Shown piece by piece: positions 43,435 through 52,501 of a stretch of 64,000 bases of DNA (position 1 is the first letter of the stretch; each line of letters opens with the position of its first letter). Under the pieces are notes generated by a model. That model had not been told where the DNA came from. It saw only the letters and a program-made list of their open reading frames with translations, and did not search any database. The translations under genes and the position numbers were made by a program. This DNA is from Marinobacterium sp. xm-d-530 (GTDB lineage: Bacteria; Pseudomonadota; Gammaproteobacteria; Pseudomonadales; Balneatricaceae): NCBI GenBank assembly GCA_949499045.1, contig CATEEE010000039.1:1-64000 (forward strand), in the 5' to 3' direction.

Positions 43435-44169
43435 GTGGCAAGGAAAGTTACGACGATTTTATCGGCTGATTTGTTGAATAGGGATGTTTATCGTATTCGC
43501 CTTTTACTTCCTGAATCTGAGCAAGCTGGCGCTGAATTTAAAGCGGGACAGTATCTTGATATCTGTCTGCCAGATGGAAAAAAAGCGTCATTCTCCATCG
43601 CATCTGCACCCGAGGCGGGCCGCGAGTTAGAACTCCATATCCGCCACATGCCGGAAAGTGAGTTTAACGACTCGATCGTTCAGCATCTACTTCATCAACC
43701 CAGTGTTGAAGTTGAGTTGGCGATGGGCGACTGCACCCTCAACCTTGATGAGCTCAGTGACGGCCAGTCGATTATCTTTGCGGCAGCCAGTACCGGTTTT
43801 TCACAGGTAAAAAGTATTGTTGAACATCTGATAGCCAGTGGTCGCAAAAACCCGATCCATGTCTACTGGGGAGCGCGTGTCGAGGAGGATATGTACCTTG
43901 AGACCCTGCCTCAGAGCTGGGCTGAACACCATTCCAACATTCACTTTATTCCTGTTGTTAGCGAACCTGAAAAAAGCCCGGGTTGGAGCGGCCGTACTGG
44001 CTTATTGCCAGCGGCAATTGTGGAAGATGTTGAAGATCTTTCTAAGACTCAGGTCTTTGCTTGTGGGTCTCCAGCAATGGTCTATGCGCTGTTGGATGCC
44101 CTAGAAGAGCAAGGCTTTACTCAGAGCCAGATGAAATCTGACGTGTTTGCCTACGCCCCACGTCCATAA
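43435..44169 (+). CDS. fre: NAD(P)H-flavin reductase, Fre/LuxG type
   Basis: Reduces free flavins with NAD(P)H. About 244 residues: an FAD/flavin-binding barrel with SFSIASAP (RPFSMAS equivalent), and a NAD-binding half with AASTGFSQVKSIVEH and HVYWGARVEEDMY. There are two possible starts. ATG at 43429 has its GGAG only one base upstream, too close to work; GTG at 43435 has the same GGAG at seven bases, so I prefer it. It follows ubiD by 78 bases. Confidence 0.9.
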   Translation: MARKVTTILSADLLNRDVYRIRLLLPESEQAGAEFKAGQYLDICLPDGKKASFSIASAPEAGRELELHIRHMPESEFNDSIVQHLLHQPSVEVELAMGDCTLNLDELSDGQSIIFAAASTGFSQVKSIVEHLIASGRKNPIHVYWGARVEEDMYLETLPQSWAEHHSNIHFIPVVSEPEKSPGWSGRTGLLPAAIVEDVEDLSKTQVFACGSPAMVYALLDALEEQGFTQSQMKSDVFAYAPRP

Positions 44170-44184
44170 TAATTTTACTCACCT

Positions 44185-44664
44185 ATGACCCCTGCTATTG
44201 AAGCTGCCAAAAAGGCAAAAATACCCTTTAATACGCATCAGTATGAACATGCACCCGGGGCCGCTTACGGCCTCGAAGCTGCAGGTAAGTTAGCCCTCGA
44301 CCCAGGTCAAGTTTTTAAAACTTTGATGCTTGAGACTGACCGAGGCCCAAGTGCGCTGGCGGTTGCAGTCATACCAGTAGCAGCCACTTTGGATCTCAAA
44401 GCCGCAGCTAAAGCACTAAAACAGAAAAAAGTGTCGATGGCGGATCCTCAGGTTGCTCAGCGCTTAACCGGCTACCTGGTTGGAGGAATAAGTCCACTGG
44501 GGCAGAAGCGAGGTTTTGCTACCTTAATCGATCAGAGTGCTGAGTCTTTGAATACGGTGTACGTAAGTGCTGGAAGACGTGGACTTGAGATCGAGTTGAC
44601 ACCAACTGACCTGTTGAGAGTTACACAAGGTCAGTTTGCTGCGATTGCTAAGTTTAAGAGTTAA
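44185..44664 (+). CDS. ybaK: YbaK/EbsC-type aminoacyl-tRNA deacylase (Cys-tRNA(Pro) deacylase)
   Basis: Removes cysteine mischarged on tRNA-Pro. The 159 residues match E. coli YbaK in length, with the N-terminal KAKIPFNTHQYEH, the conserved lysine in GQVFKTLMLE, and GYLVGGISPLGQKR near the C-terminus. It begins 15 bases after fre. Confidence 0.92.
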   Translation: MTPAIEAAKKAKIPFNTHQYEHAPGAAYGLEAAGKLALDPGQVFKTLMLETDRGPSALAVAVIPVAATLDLKAAAKALKQKKVSMADPQVAQRLTGYLVGGISPLGQKRGFATLIDQSAESLNTVYVSAGRRGLEIELTPTDLLRVTQGQFAAIAKFKS

Positions 44665-44686
44665 TGGGTTTTGGTCGTCTTAATCC

Positions 44687-46627
44687 TTAAACTCCCAACC
44701 CTTTGAATAGCTCTAACGCCTCAGGATTAGCCAGTGACTCCCTGTTTTTAACCGGCTCCCCGATCAACACGTTACGTACGGCTAGCTCAACGATTTTTCC
44801 GCTTTTCGTTCTTGGGATATCGGCTACCGCTTTAATGATCCCGGGTACATGTCTGGGTGTGGTGTTGCTGCGAATGGTGCTTTTAATCTCGGCCACAAGC
44901 TCATCTGTTAATGAAGTACCTTCAGCGAGCACGACGTAAAGAGCGACAATAACATCATCATCTTTTGGTAACCCGACGCAGATGCTCTCGGTAATGCCTG
45001 CTACTTTCTCAACTTGACGGTAGATCTCGGCGGTACCGATTCTGACTCCACCTGGATTCAGCACGGCATCGGATCGACCATGGATGATCACTCCATTACG
45101 CTCTGTGAGTTCGGCGTAATCACCGTGTGCCCAAATGTTATCGAAGCGTTCAAAGTAGGCTGCTTTGTAACGTTCACCCTGCGGGTCATTCCAGAAACCG
45201 ATAGGTCGACTAGGGAAGGGGGCCGTACACACCAACTCTCCCTTCTCTCCGACCCTTGAGTTGCCCTCATCGTCATAAATATCAACAGCCATACCTAACC
45301 CTCTTGCCTGCAATTCACCAGAGTAGACGGGTAGGGTTGGCACACCCAACGCAAAGCATGAGACGATGTCGGTTCCGCCAGAGATAGAGGCCAGGTGTAG
45401 ATCTTGCTTCACTGAGTCATAGATAAATTCAAAGCTGTCGGGCGAGAGCGGAGATCCGGTTGAGAGTATCGATCTCAGCTGAGTAAAAGCGTGATGTTGA
45501 TTGGGTCTATAATCCGCATTTTGAATGGCGGCTATGTACTTGGCACTGGTGCCAAAGGCGGTTATCTCCTCTTGTTCCACAATGTCCCAAAGAGCAGAGG
45601 CTGCAGGGTGGAAGGGTGAGCCGTCAAATAGAACGAGTGAGGCACCAACGGCTAAGCCTGATGCCATCCAGTTCCACATCATCCAACCGCAGGTTGTAAA
45701 GTACATTAATCGGCTATCTGGGCCTAAATCAGTATGCAATGCTAGCTCTTTGATGTGCTGTAAAAGAGTACCACCAGCGCCATGCACGATGCATTTTGGA
45801 ACCCCTGTTGTCCCTGATGAGTAGAGGATGTAAAGCGGATGATCAAAGGGCAGTTCTACAAAATCTATTTCGCTGGGTTGTTCGTCCGATAGGTCTGACC
45901 AACGTTGTGCTCCTTTTATGGCCTTTAGATCAGGTGAGTCATTAAGGAATGGGTAGACTACGACTCCTTCCACACTGGGGATGCGAGCTATGATCTCGGG
46001 CAGCTTGTCGAGATTGTTAATCTGTTTTCCAGCATAGTGGTAGCCATCCACAGTAAAGATCAGTTTCGGCTCCACTTGCCCGAATCGGTCGACGACACCA
46101 TTGACCCCAAAATCGGGTGAGCAGGAGGTCCAAACAGCTCCCAGTGCGGTTGTGGCCAACATGGCAATAATCGCCTCTGGCGCATTGGGTAGGTAGCCTG
46201 CAATACGATCGCCGGCGACAATATTCATCTTTTTTAGATAGCTCTGTACCCCAGCAACTTGCTGATAAAGCTCTGCATAGGTCAGCGTTCTGCGGTTGCC
46301 ATTTTCCCCCCGAAAAATGATCGCAACACTGTTATCGCGACGCTTTAATAGGTGCTTGGCGAAGTTGAGCTTGGCACCTTCAAACCAATGGGCGTCACGA
46401 ATTCCATCTCCCTTTTGTAGCACCTCTTTTGCCGGATGGCTGAACTCAACATTGAGATACTGACAAACCGAGTCCCAAAATTGATCAGGCTGTTCAATAC
46501 TCCATTTCCACAGATCATCATAAGTCGATAGTGTTAGTGAGAGCTGATCGTTCACTCGGTTTTGGAATTCGGTTAAGCGTGCAGCGGCAATACGTTCATT
46601 GCTTGGATGCCAAAGCAGTTTAGACAT
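44687..46627 (-). CDS. Acetoacetyl-CoA synthetase
   Basis: Activates acetoacetate to its CoA ester with ATP; a member of the ANL superfamily. 646 residues from ATG 46627 (MSKLLWHPSNERI). Typical motifs are the N-terminal WxP region (LLWHPS), the AMP-binding YSSGTTGVPKCIVHG, the FTTCGWMMWNWM block and the C-terminal lysine motif PRTKSGKIVE. MSKLLWHPS and overall length separate it from acetyl-CoA synthetase. AGG lies eight bases before the ATG. It faces the convergent YbaK-type gene. Confidence 0.92.
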   Translation of the reverse strand: MSKLLWHPSNERIAAARLTEFQNRVNDQLSLTLSTYDDLWKWSIEQPDQFWDSVCQYLNVEFSHPAKEVLQKGDGIRDAHWFEGAKLNFAKHLLKRRDNSVAIIFRGENGNRRTLTYAELYQQVAGVQSYLKKMNIVAGDRIAGYLPNAPEAIIAMLATTALGAVWTSCSPDFGVNGVVDRFGQVEPKLIFTVDGYHYAGKQINNLDKLPEIIARIPSVEGVVVYPFLNDSPDLKAIKGAQRWSDLSDEQPSEIDFVELPFDHPLYILYSSGTTGVPKCIVHGAGGTLLQHIKELALHTDLGPDSRLMYFTTCGWMMWNWMASGLAVGASLVLFDGSPFHPAASALWDIVEQEEITAFGTSAKYIAAIQNADYRPNQHHAFTQLRSILSTGSPLSPDSFEFIYDSVKQDLHLASISGGTDIVSCFALGVPTLPVYSGELQARGLGMAVDIYDDEGNSRVGEKGELVCTAPFPSRPIGFWNDPQGERYKAAYFERFDNIWAHGDYAELTERNGVIIHGRSDAVLNPGGVRIGTAEIYRQVEKVAGITESICVGLPKDDDVIVALYVVLAEGTSLTDELVAEIKSTIRSNTTPRHVPGIIKAVADIPRTKSGKIVELAVRNVLIGEPVKNRESLANPEALELFKGLGV

Positions 46628-46732
46628 GAGTTTACCTAAAGCTAAGAAATTATATGAACCATAAGTCATGGTGTTCTTTCACTCAAGCGGAAAGGGGTGG
46701 AAGTTCACTTCGCGAAACCGGAGATTTGGGGA

Positions 46733-46759
46733 ATAAAAAAGGCACCCTAAGGTGCCTTT
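46733..46759 (-). terminator. mobA terminator
   Basis: On the minus strand GGCACC and GGTGCC pair around four bases and run into six T, just after the mobA stop codon. Confidence 0.9.
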
Positions 46760-46776
46760 GCTAGTTGGATCTGATT

Positions 46777-48696
46777 TCAGTTCTGCTCAACAAAGATGTT
46801 TGAGAAGAAGTCAGCCAATTCGTCTGTTGCCGATAGTGGCAGTACGTGTGCGATGTACTGGTCTGGACGCACGACAATCATACAGCCCTGCTCACGATCG
46901 ATACCGCGCATGTCGAAGATGTCGCCATTGCCTTTGTGATCAACACAGAAGACTTTCTCATGATCCTGGATACCCAACTTGCCCTTCTTGGGAATAAGTA
47001 GCGAAGGCATCTTGTCATAATCCAGGTCGTAGAATGTCTGCTGGAACACAGCACGAACATCAATGACTGAATCGATATCAGCACCGGACTGGGTGTATTT
47101 AACAACCGGTGAGTGGCTGTCGTTCTCTAACCAATCCGCTAGGGTATGAATGGCAGAGCTTGAGCTGGTGTCATTTTTGCCAGCAAACGCATAGATTCTC
47201 CAACGAGCATCGGCCTGTGCTACATGACCCAGTTGCATGTGTTTCGCATCGGACACACGAAGTACAGGTGCAGAGTGGAAACGACGTCCAATCTCTTCGC
47301 CTGTTGCCAACGCTTGGTAGGTTGGCGCACCGGTTAGGATTGACTCATCGTATTTAACTGCCAAGCCGCCCGTGAACTCTAAATTCTCCTTGAAGGCACG
47401 AACGAAGCGAGGCTCATCGCCTTTATCCAGTTCAGAGGTTCCAGGAGGGGCCGACATAATGCGCGCCCACTCATGGTCGGTTTCAACAAGACGTTTGGCT
47501 TCCGTCCAACGCTCTTTAGAGTAGGTGTGTAGCAGTGAGGCGTCCGATTGACCAGTCAGTACGTGTACTAACTTCCAGCCTAGGTTGAAGGTATCTTGCA
47601 TCGACACGTTCATGCCCTGGCCCGCTTTAGGGCTGTGCGTGTGACACGCATCGCCAGCGGTAAATACGCGTGGGTTGCGAGTTGCACGTTCTTCATCAAC
47701 GACATCATCAAAGCGGTCAGTCATGCGGTGACCGATCTCGTACACAGACCACCAAACCACCTCTTTTACATCGATGCTGTATGGGTGCATGATGCGGTTG
47801 GCTGCTGCGATTGTGTCTTCCGCTGTGAACTTGCGGTTTGCAACACGCTCATCCTCTTTCAGTTTGTCGAGCTCAACGTACATGCGGAACATGTAACCAC
47901 CCTCACGAGGTAGGATCAGTACGTTGCCCTCTGTGGCAGAGGTGATCAGACACTTCTGGCGAACATCAGGGAAATCCGTGTTGGCAAGGATGTCCATAAC
48001 GCCCCAAGCCTGGTGTGCTGCATCGCCATGCAGTTCGCCACCGATTGCAGTCCGAACATTAGAGCGTGCACCGTCACAACCAACCACGTAGTTGGCGCGA
48101 ACAATCTTCTTATTACCTTTATTAATACCGGTATTGACCAGTGTCACTGTCACTGGGTATTCATCAAGTGATGGGTTTACCTCTAACGTTTCTACCGACC
48201 AGCTGTAGTCCGGTTGCATTCGTGTGGGTGAGTTATCCATCACTTCAAGGAACCACTGATGGATGCGTGACTGATTGACGATGATATGTGGCATCTCAGA
48301 TGAGTCATCAGCAACGTCCTGAACGCGACCGATGCGTTGGATATTCTTTGGGTTCTCTGGGTCTGGCATCCAGAAATTGGTTTGGTTTACCCAGTAAGCT
48401 TCACGCTTTACTGCATCCGCAAAACCAAAAGCCTGAAACATCTCCATGGTGCGCGTGTTGATACCATCCGCTTTACCTTTTTGGATGTTCATTGGGCTTG
48501 GCTCAACGATCATTGTGCTGATCTCAGGGAACTGAGATAGCTGAGCTGCAAGACAGAGGCCTGCAGGGCCTGTACCGGCAATCAGCACGTCAACTTTTTC
48601 AGGAAGAATGGCATTGGGTGCGAATTCACGGCGATTAGGTGCAGCATTTTTGCGATCTGGGTTACCGCCACGGAAACCATCTTCATAATATTGCAT
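46777..48696 (-). CDS. mobA: 3-hydroxybenzoate 4-monooxygenase
   Basis: FAD hydroxylase converting 3-hydroxybenzoate to protocatechuate with NADPH and oxygen. At 639 residues it matches the length of Comamonas MobA. Visible are the FAD motif LIAGTGPAGLCLAAQL, the DG motif in YVVGCDGARSNVR, the GD motif in FTAGDACHTHSPKAGQGMN, and a C-terminal thioredoxin-like domain (about 470-639). The related phenol 2-monooxygenases share this layout, but segment-by-segment similarity (for example DFPDVR, WWSVYEIG, RFHSAPVLRVSDAK) favours MobA. AAGGAG precedes the ATG at 48696. A MarR gene is divergent. Confidence 0.9.
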   Translation of the reverse strand: MQYYEDGFRGGNPDRKNAAPNRREFAPNAILPEKVDVLIAGTGPAGLCLAAQLSQFPEISTMIVEPSPMNIQKGKADGINTRTMEMFQAFGFADAVKREAYWVNQTNFWMPDPENPKNIQRIGRVQDVADDSSEMPHIIVNQSRIHQWFLEVMDNSPTRMQPDYSWSVETLEVNPSLDEYPVTVTLVNTGINKGNKKIVRANYVVGCDGARSNVRTAIGGELHGDAAHQAWGVMDILANTDFPDVRQKCLITSATEGNVLILPREGGYMFRMYVELDKLKEDERVANRKFTAEDTIAAANRIMHPYSIDVKEVVWWSVYEIGHRMTDRFDDVVDEERATRNPRVFTAGDACHTHSPKAGQGMNVSMQDTFNLGWKLVHVLTGQSDASLLHTYSKERWTEAKRLVETDHEWARIMSAPPGTSELDKGDEPRFVRAFKENLEFTGGLAVKYDESILTGAPTYQALATGEEIGRRFHSAPVLRVSDAKHMQLGHVAQADARWRIYAFAGKNDTSSSSAIHTLADWLENDSHSPVVKYTQSGADIDSVIDVRAVFQQTFYDLDYDKMPSLLIPKKGKLGIQDHEKVFCVDHKGNGDIFDMRGIDREQGCMIVVRPDQYIAHVLPLSATDELADFFSNIFVEQN

Positions 48697-48747
48697 CACT
48701 AGACTCCTTGTTGTCTTCTGTCTCTTAGTGCAGCTTGGTAAGCTATT

Positions 48748-48765
48748 TAGTAAGCATACTTACTA
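48748..48765. promoter_or_regulatory. Palindrome 1 in the mobA/MarR intergenic region
   Basis: TAGTAAG-CATA-CTTACTA, 7-bp perfect arms. It lies 52 bases upstream of the mobA start, in its probable leader or start region. A MarR-type operator is likely. Confidence 0.6.
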
Positions 48766-48803
48766 TTAATGAGCATAGTTTAACTAATGTTTTATACGGC
48801 TGT

Positions 48804-48829
48804 AAACTAGTAAGTGTACAAACTAGTTT
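48804..48829. promoter_or_regulatory. Palindrome 2 in the mobA/MarR intergenic region
   Basis: AAACTAGT and ACTAGTTT, 8-bp perfect arms around ten bases. It overlaps a possible mobA -35 box (TTTACA on the minus strand at 48801-48806). Confidence 0.6.
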
Positions 48830-48875
48830 GTTTCACATAGGATGGTCTAAATAACCTAGAGTTCTGGAGAGAAGG

Positions 48876-49292
48876 TTGTCCTACTACGAGATGCCTGGTC
48901 ACCTGATACGACGCTTAAGCCAGCAGTCTAACCAGGTGTTTCAAGATGAAATGAAACGCATCGGTTTCGATGTCACGTCGGTGCAGTTTGCCGCAATGCA
49001 GGCGATAGATCTGCATGGCGAGATGGAGCAGTCTCAGATCGCTCAATCGATTCATTATGATAAAGCGACCATTGGCGGAGTGATTGATCGACTTGAAAAA
49101 CGGGGTTGGGTAGAGCGGAAAGCAAACCCCAAAGATAAACGTGCCAAATTAGTTTCCCTTACTAAAGAAGGGTGCAAAGCCTTGGGGGAGTTTACGCCAG
49201 TGGTCAATGCGCTACAGGATCAAGTTGTGGCTAATCTTAGCGCTGAAGAGCGTGCACTGTTTATCAAATTGGCGCAAAAGGTTGTTTCTTAG
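48876..49292 (+). CDS. MarR-family regulator, probably MobR-like
   Basis: 138 residues with a winged helix: QSQIAQSIHYDKATIGGVID is the helix-turn-helix, DKRAKLVSLT the wing. Divergent from mobA, so it probably represses mobA until 3-hydroxybenzoate binds, as for MobR of Comamonas. Two palindromes lie between the genes. The start is a TTG with GGAG six bases upstream; an ATG 15 bases later is the alternative. Confidence 0.88.
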   Translation: MSYYEMPGHLIRRLSQQSNQVFQDEMKRIGFDVTSVQFAAMQAIDLHGEMEQSQIAQSIHYDKATIGGVIDRLEKRGWVERKANPKDKRAKLVSLTKEGCKALGEFTPVVNALQDQVVANLSAEERALFIKLAQKVVS

Positions 49293-49540
49293 AACGTTTT
49301 TTGAACTTGAAAATTGCCCTATTTGGAGTAGGCTCAGTGCCTTGTGGGTCGAAATGAGTTGACATAATCACCTATGCTGTATTAAAGTGCATCCCGATCG
49401 ATAATTTATCGACTATTTGTGTCCGCTGTTTCGAAGTACTCGCAAGATCCTCGTCCTGTAATCATAAGTAATATTTAAAATATCTTTCATTTCCTTCGGC
49501 TCAAGAATGAGTCGTCAACTCTTTTTATGGGACAAAAAAT
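49293..49540 (+). promoter_or_regulatory. Promoter and long leader of the cold-shock gene
   Basis: 248 bases without a gene. The last about 100 bases (A/T-rich, from TAATATTTAAAATATC near 49470) probably form the long 5' untranslated region usual for cspA-type messages. The TGTCCGCTGTTTCGAAG at 49420 resembles the opening of the intergenic repeats. Confidence 0.4.
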
Positions 49541-49750
49541 ATGTCAACTACACATACTGGAACCGTTAAATGGTTCAATGATGAAAAAGGTTTCGGTTTT
49601 ATTCAGCAAGAGTCAGGCCCAGACGTTTTCGCACATTTCAAGGCAATTGAAGGTGACGGCTTTAAAAGCCTAACTGAAGGTCAGCAAGTAGAGTTTAATA
49701 TCTCTCAAGGACAGAAAGGTCCTCAAGCTGACAACATTCGTCCGATCTAA
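49541..49750 (+). CDS. Cold-shock protein, CspA family
   Basis: 69-residue single-strand nucleic-acid-binding protein with RNP1 KGFGFI (16-21) and RNP2 DVFAHF (28-33; most relatives have VFVHF). GTVKWFN at the start is diagnostic. RNA chaperone role inferred from the family. GGGA lies nine bases upstream. Confidence 0.95.
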   Translation: MSTTHTGTVKWFNDEKGFGFIQQESGPDVFAHFKAIEGDGFKSLTEGQQVEFNISQGQKGPQADNIRPI

Positions 49751-49765
49751 TCCTGATCAGACTCA

Positions 49766-49790
49766 GTGGGGGTTTTAAATAACCCCTGCT
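49766..49790 (+). terminator. Possible terminator of the cold-shock gene
   Basis: GGGGTT and AACCCC pair around six A/T bases 20 bases after the stop codon, but no T-run follows, so this is weak. Confidence 0.4.
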
Positions 49791-50011
49791 CTTCACTCAC
49801 TTCCCCTTTCAAACTACACCGACAACATTGCTGCTAGCAAAGCAATTTATCAATCCTATCATCTGAGCTATCACTTACCTTAACGAATCTAGTTGAAGGG
49901 TTGTGCCAATCTCATTTTTTACCTTTATTGATCAGTGCAGATTGGGCCCGATTATTGCGTTCGGGGAAATTGAGATACTTTTTAAAAGATATATTTTTAG
50001 GTTGTAAATAA

Positions 50012-50188
50012 ATGGACAATTTACTCTTTACACTTCGCAAAGATGGAAGTGTCATGTGTGCGGAAGATCACCGTGGACTACTCTGTTTCAAAATAGATTC
50101 TGAAACCCACGAGCAGTGGATGCTTCGTTGTGCAGAGATCTTTCGCCTAGGCTCTTTGGTAGCAGATGTATCTCGACTTAAACGCTAA
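50012..50188 (+). CDS. 58-residue orphan protein
   Basis: A 58-codon frame from ATG 50012 to TAA 50188. The protein is soluble-looking (MDNLLFTLRKDGSVMCAEDH at the start, SETHEQWMLRC and VADVSRLKR later), with three Cys and no membrane helix. AGG lies about ten bases upstream; TTGAGA and A/T-rich DNA before it could be a promoter. I recognise no family. It is convergent with folD. Confidence 0.55.
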   Translation: MDNLLFTLRKDGSVMCAEDHRGLLCFKIDSETHEQWMLRCAEIFRLGSLVADVSRLKR

Positions 50189-50230
50189 GGTTTAAGGGTA
50201 TTGGGCGACTAATATGTGCCAAAAAGAGAG

Positions 50231-50253
50231 AAAAAGGAGAACCTTAGCTCTCC
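50231..50253 (-). terminator. Probable folD terminator
   Basis: On the minus strand GGAGA and TCTCC pair (with a GC/GT inner pair) and run into five T. Confidence 0.6.
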
Positions 50254-50276
50254 AAGCTGTTTGACCGCAGCTAGAT

Positions 50277-51125
50277 TTAGCCTGAGATCTTCTTCTCGCC
50301 AGCTGCAACACACTGGAAGATAAGTGTGTTGATTGTCATAGGACCTACGCCACCAGGGACGGGAGTCAGCGCCGCGACACGTCCATTAAGTGGTGCCATT
50401 TCGATATCACCAATACCGCCTGGGTGGTAGCCTGCATCAACAACAATCGCACCATCTTTGATCCAATCCGCTTTAATGAATTCGGGGCGACCAACAGCGC
50501 CAACGACGATATCAGCCTGTTTGATAATGTCGGCTAGACCTTGAGTGCGTGAGTGACAGATGGTCACAGTCGCGTCAGCGTTCAGTAACATCATACCCAT
50601 GGGCTTGCCTAAAATAGGACTACGGCCGACCACAACGGCGTTCTTGCCTGATAGTGGAATGTTGTAAGCTTCCAGAAGACGCATGATGCCCTGTGGTGTT
50701 GCAGAGCCGTATGCATCTTCCTGCATCGCCATGCGACCAAAGCCAAGACAGGTAACACCGTCTACGTCTTTCTCAAGAGCGATGGCATCAAAGCAGGCAC
50801 GTTCATCAATCTGCTCAGGAACTGGGTGCTGAAGAAGAATGCCGTGACAGTTTGGGTTGCTATTCAGCTCTTGGATCTTCTCTAAAAGCTCATCAGTAGT
50901 CGTCTCTGCACCCATTTCAACTGTAATTGATTCCATACCGATGCGTTTACAAGCGTTTTGCTTCATGCGCACATAGGTTGCTGACGCCGGATCAGCGCCT
51001 ACCAGAATAGTGGCTAGCGCAGGCGTTTGGCCGCCGCTTTTCGCTTTAAGGTTTTCAACGCGTTTAGCGAGATCAGCTTCGGTTTTTTTAGCAACGGCGC
51101 TGCCATCAAGAATCAGTGTAGTCAT
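50277..51125 (-). CDS. folD: Bifunctional methylenetetrahydrofolate dehydrogenase/cyclohydrolase
   Basis: Interconverts methylene-, methenyl- and formyl-tetrahydrofolate. From ATG 51125 the protein is 282 residues (E. coli 288). YVRMKQNACKRIGM holds the catalytic Lys, GILLQHPVPEQID the substrate loop, and VVVGRSPILGKPMGMML the NADP-binding segment; GGVGPMTINTL is near the end. AGGA lies about seven bases upstream. The frame is open 17 codons further but those are not conserved. Confidence 0.95.
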   Translation of the reverse strand: MTTLILDGSAVAKKTEADLAKRVENLKAKSGGQTPALATILVGADPASATYVRMKQNACKRIGMESITVEMGAETTTDELLEKIQELNSNPNCHGILLQHPVPEQIDERACFDAIALEKDVDGVTCLGFGRMAMQEDAYGSATPQGIMRLLEAYNIPLSGKNAVVVGRSPILGKPMGMMLLNADATVTICHSRTQGLADIIKQADIVVGAVGRPEFIKADWIKDGAIVVDAGYHPGGIGDIEMAPLNGRVAALTPVPGGVGPMTINTLIFQCVAAGEKKISG

Positions 51126-51211
51126 GGTTTTCCTGTGGTTGGGATCTTGCAAAATGGATTGTGCGGATTCTATCACTACTGTTTAGTTTTTGCTTCTTGT
51201 GCTGAATGAAT

Positions 51212-51250
51212 CAAACCTTTTTTAGGTTTTAACGCCATCTGACGATGGCG
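51212..51250 (-). terminator. Probable terminator of the hem operon
   Basis: On the minus strand CGCCATC-GTCA-GATGGCG forms a perfect 7-bp stem 22 bases after the hemY stop, followed by a second small AAACCT/AGGTTT stem. The T-run is imperfect. Confidence 0.5.
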
Positions 51251-51271
51251 ACACTCAGAGCCGAGCGCTGT

Positions 51272-52501
51272 TTAATGGGTATACGCTTGTCGTGTGGTGC
51301 GATCCGCTTCCGACGGTGTAGGCAGCTGAAGCGGTGCGTTTTTGGCACTCAGAAGTTGGGCTGCTTCATGTTGTTCACCAAGCTGAATGTAGAGCTCGGT
51401 TAATTCGATCAGTGTCTGTGTCTGATGGTTGAGTTCAAGTGATTTTCTGTAGTGCGTTATAGCGGCCCCCCACAACTGTGCGCGACGTGAAAGGCGTGCT
51501 AAAACCAGTTCAACTGCGGCATTTTCAGGCTGTTGTTTTAACCACCCCTTGGCCGTTTTGATCATGGAGTCTGGATCGTCACAGGGCAACTCACTAAAAC
51601 GAACTGCTAGATCGTTATCCCAGTTTTTAGCAAGCCACTTAATGATTTGGGTACAGGCGTCTGCTGTTTCGTTTAAGGCGGTCAGCTGACCCATGTACGC
51701 TCGACGAACCTCTGTGTCTTGCTGAGCTTCGTAACTCAGACCTTCCCAACACTGGTCAAGTGCTGAGCGAGACGATTCTTCTAAATTGTTTAGTTTAGAC
51801 AGAGCAGCGGTGCGTCTTAACGTTTGTATGTCGTTGCTATTTAATACCTTACGTTTTTGCAGGTTTGGCAGCATGGGTAGTAAGGCGTTCCAATCGCGTT
51901 TCGCACTGAGCAGCGCCGCTTTCTCGCGATCTACGGCTGTTGAGTTTGAGCGCTCTTTTGAAAGTTTACTCAGTAGTTCGCCTGCTCGCTCATGGTGCCC
52001 TGACTTTATGTCAAAGCGTGCCTGCTCTAGTTGAAGGCGTAACTCTGACTCGGGTGACTCTTTAGCCGCTTTGATTAGTATACGGTGCGCCTCTTTTTCA
52101 TCCCCTTGCTCGGCTGCACATCTGGCAGCTTCTAGGTAGAACAGAGCGGGTGTCCGGCTCAGTTCTGCGGCTTGAATAAATAGGCGACGGGCTTTCCATA
52201 GGTCACCTTCCAGTTCCGCTTCCAGTGCTTGATTGGACTTGCTGCCGGCCTTTCTATCACCGCGCGCTTCGTTCCAGCGACGGAGTTTCTCGGCAGGTGA
52301 GCGCCAGTTCGAGAACAGATTAAATAGCCAGTGTGTGAGTGTGAACAGAAGAACCACTGCGATCAGTAACACCCAGAGACTGGTTTCAATGGAGACCTGC
52401 TGGTAAGCAATTAAGACATAACCACTGTCTTTCATCATGGCCTGCCCGACCCAGGCTCCAACTAAAAGTAGGAGTGAGAGTAGGATTAAAAAGCGTCTCA
52501 T
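51272..52501 (-). CDS. hemY: HemY-type heme-biosynthesis-associated TPR membrane protein
   Basis: 409 residues: two N-terminal membrane helices (about 3-22 and 41-62), a HemY_N segment, then tetratricopeptide helices to the end. This is the gammaproteobacterial HemY, distinct from Bacillus HemY (protoporphyrinogen oxidase). Its biochemical role is not established; it is the last gene of hemCDXY. It overlaps hemX by one base. Confidence 0.92.
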   Translation of the reverse strand: MRRFLILLSLLLLVGAWVGQAMMKDSGYVLIAYQQVSIETSLWVLLIAVVLLFTLTHWLFNLFSNWRSPAEKLRRWNEARGDRKAGSKSNQALEAELEGDLWKARRLFIQAAELSRTPALFYLEAARCAAEQGDEKEAHRILIKAAKESPESELRLQLEQARFDIKSGHHERAGELLSKLSKERSNSTAVDREKAALLSAKRDWNALLPMLPNLQKRKVLNSNDIQTLRRTAALSKLNNLEESSRSALDQCWEGLSYEAQQDTEVRRAYMGQLTALNETADACTQIIKWLAKNWDNDLAVRFSELPCDDPDSMIKTAKGWLKQQPENAAVELVLARLSRRAQLWGAAITHYRKSLELNHQTQTLIELTELYIQLGEQHEAAQLLSAKNAPLQLPTPSEADRTTRQAYTH

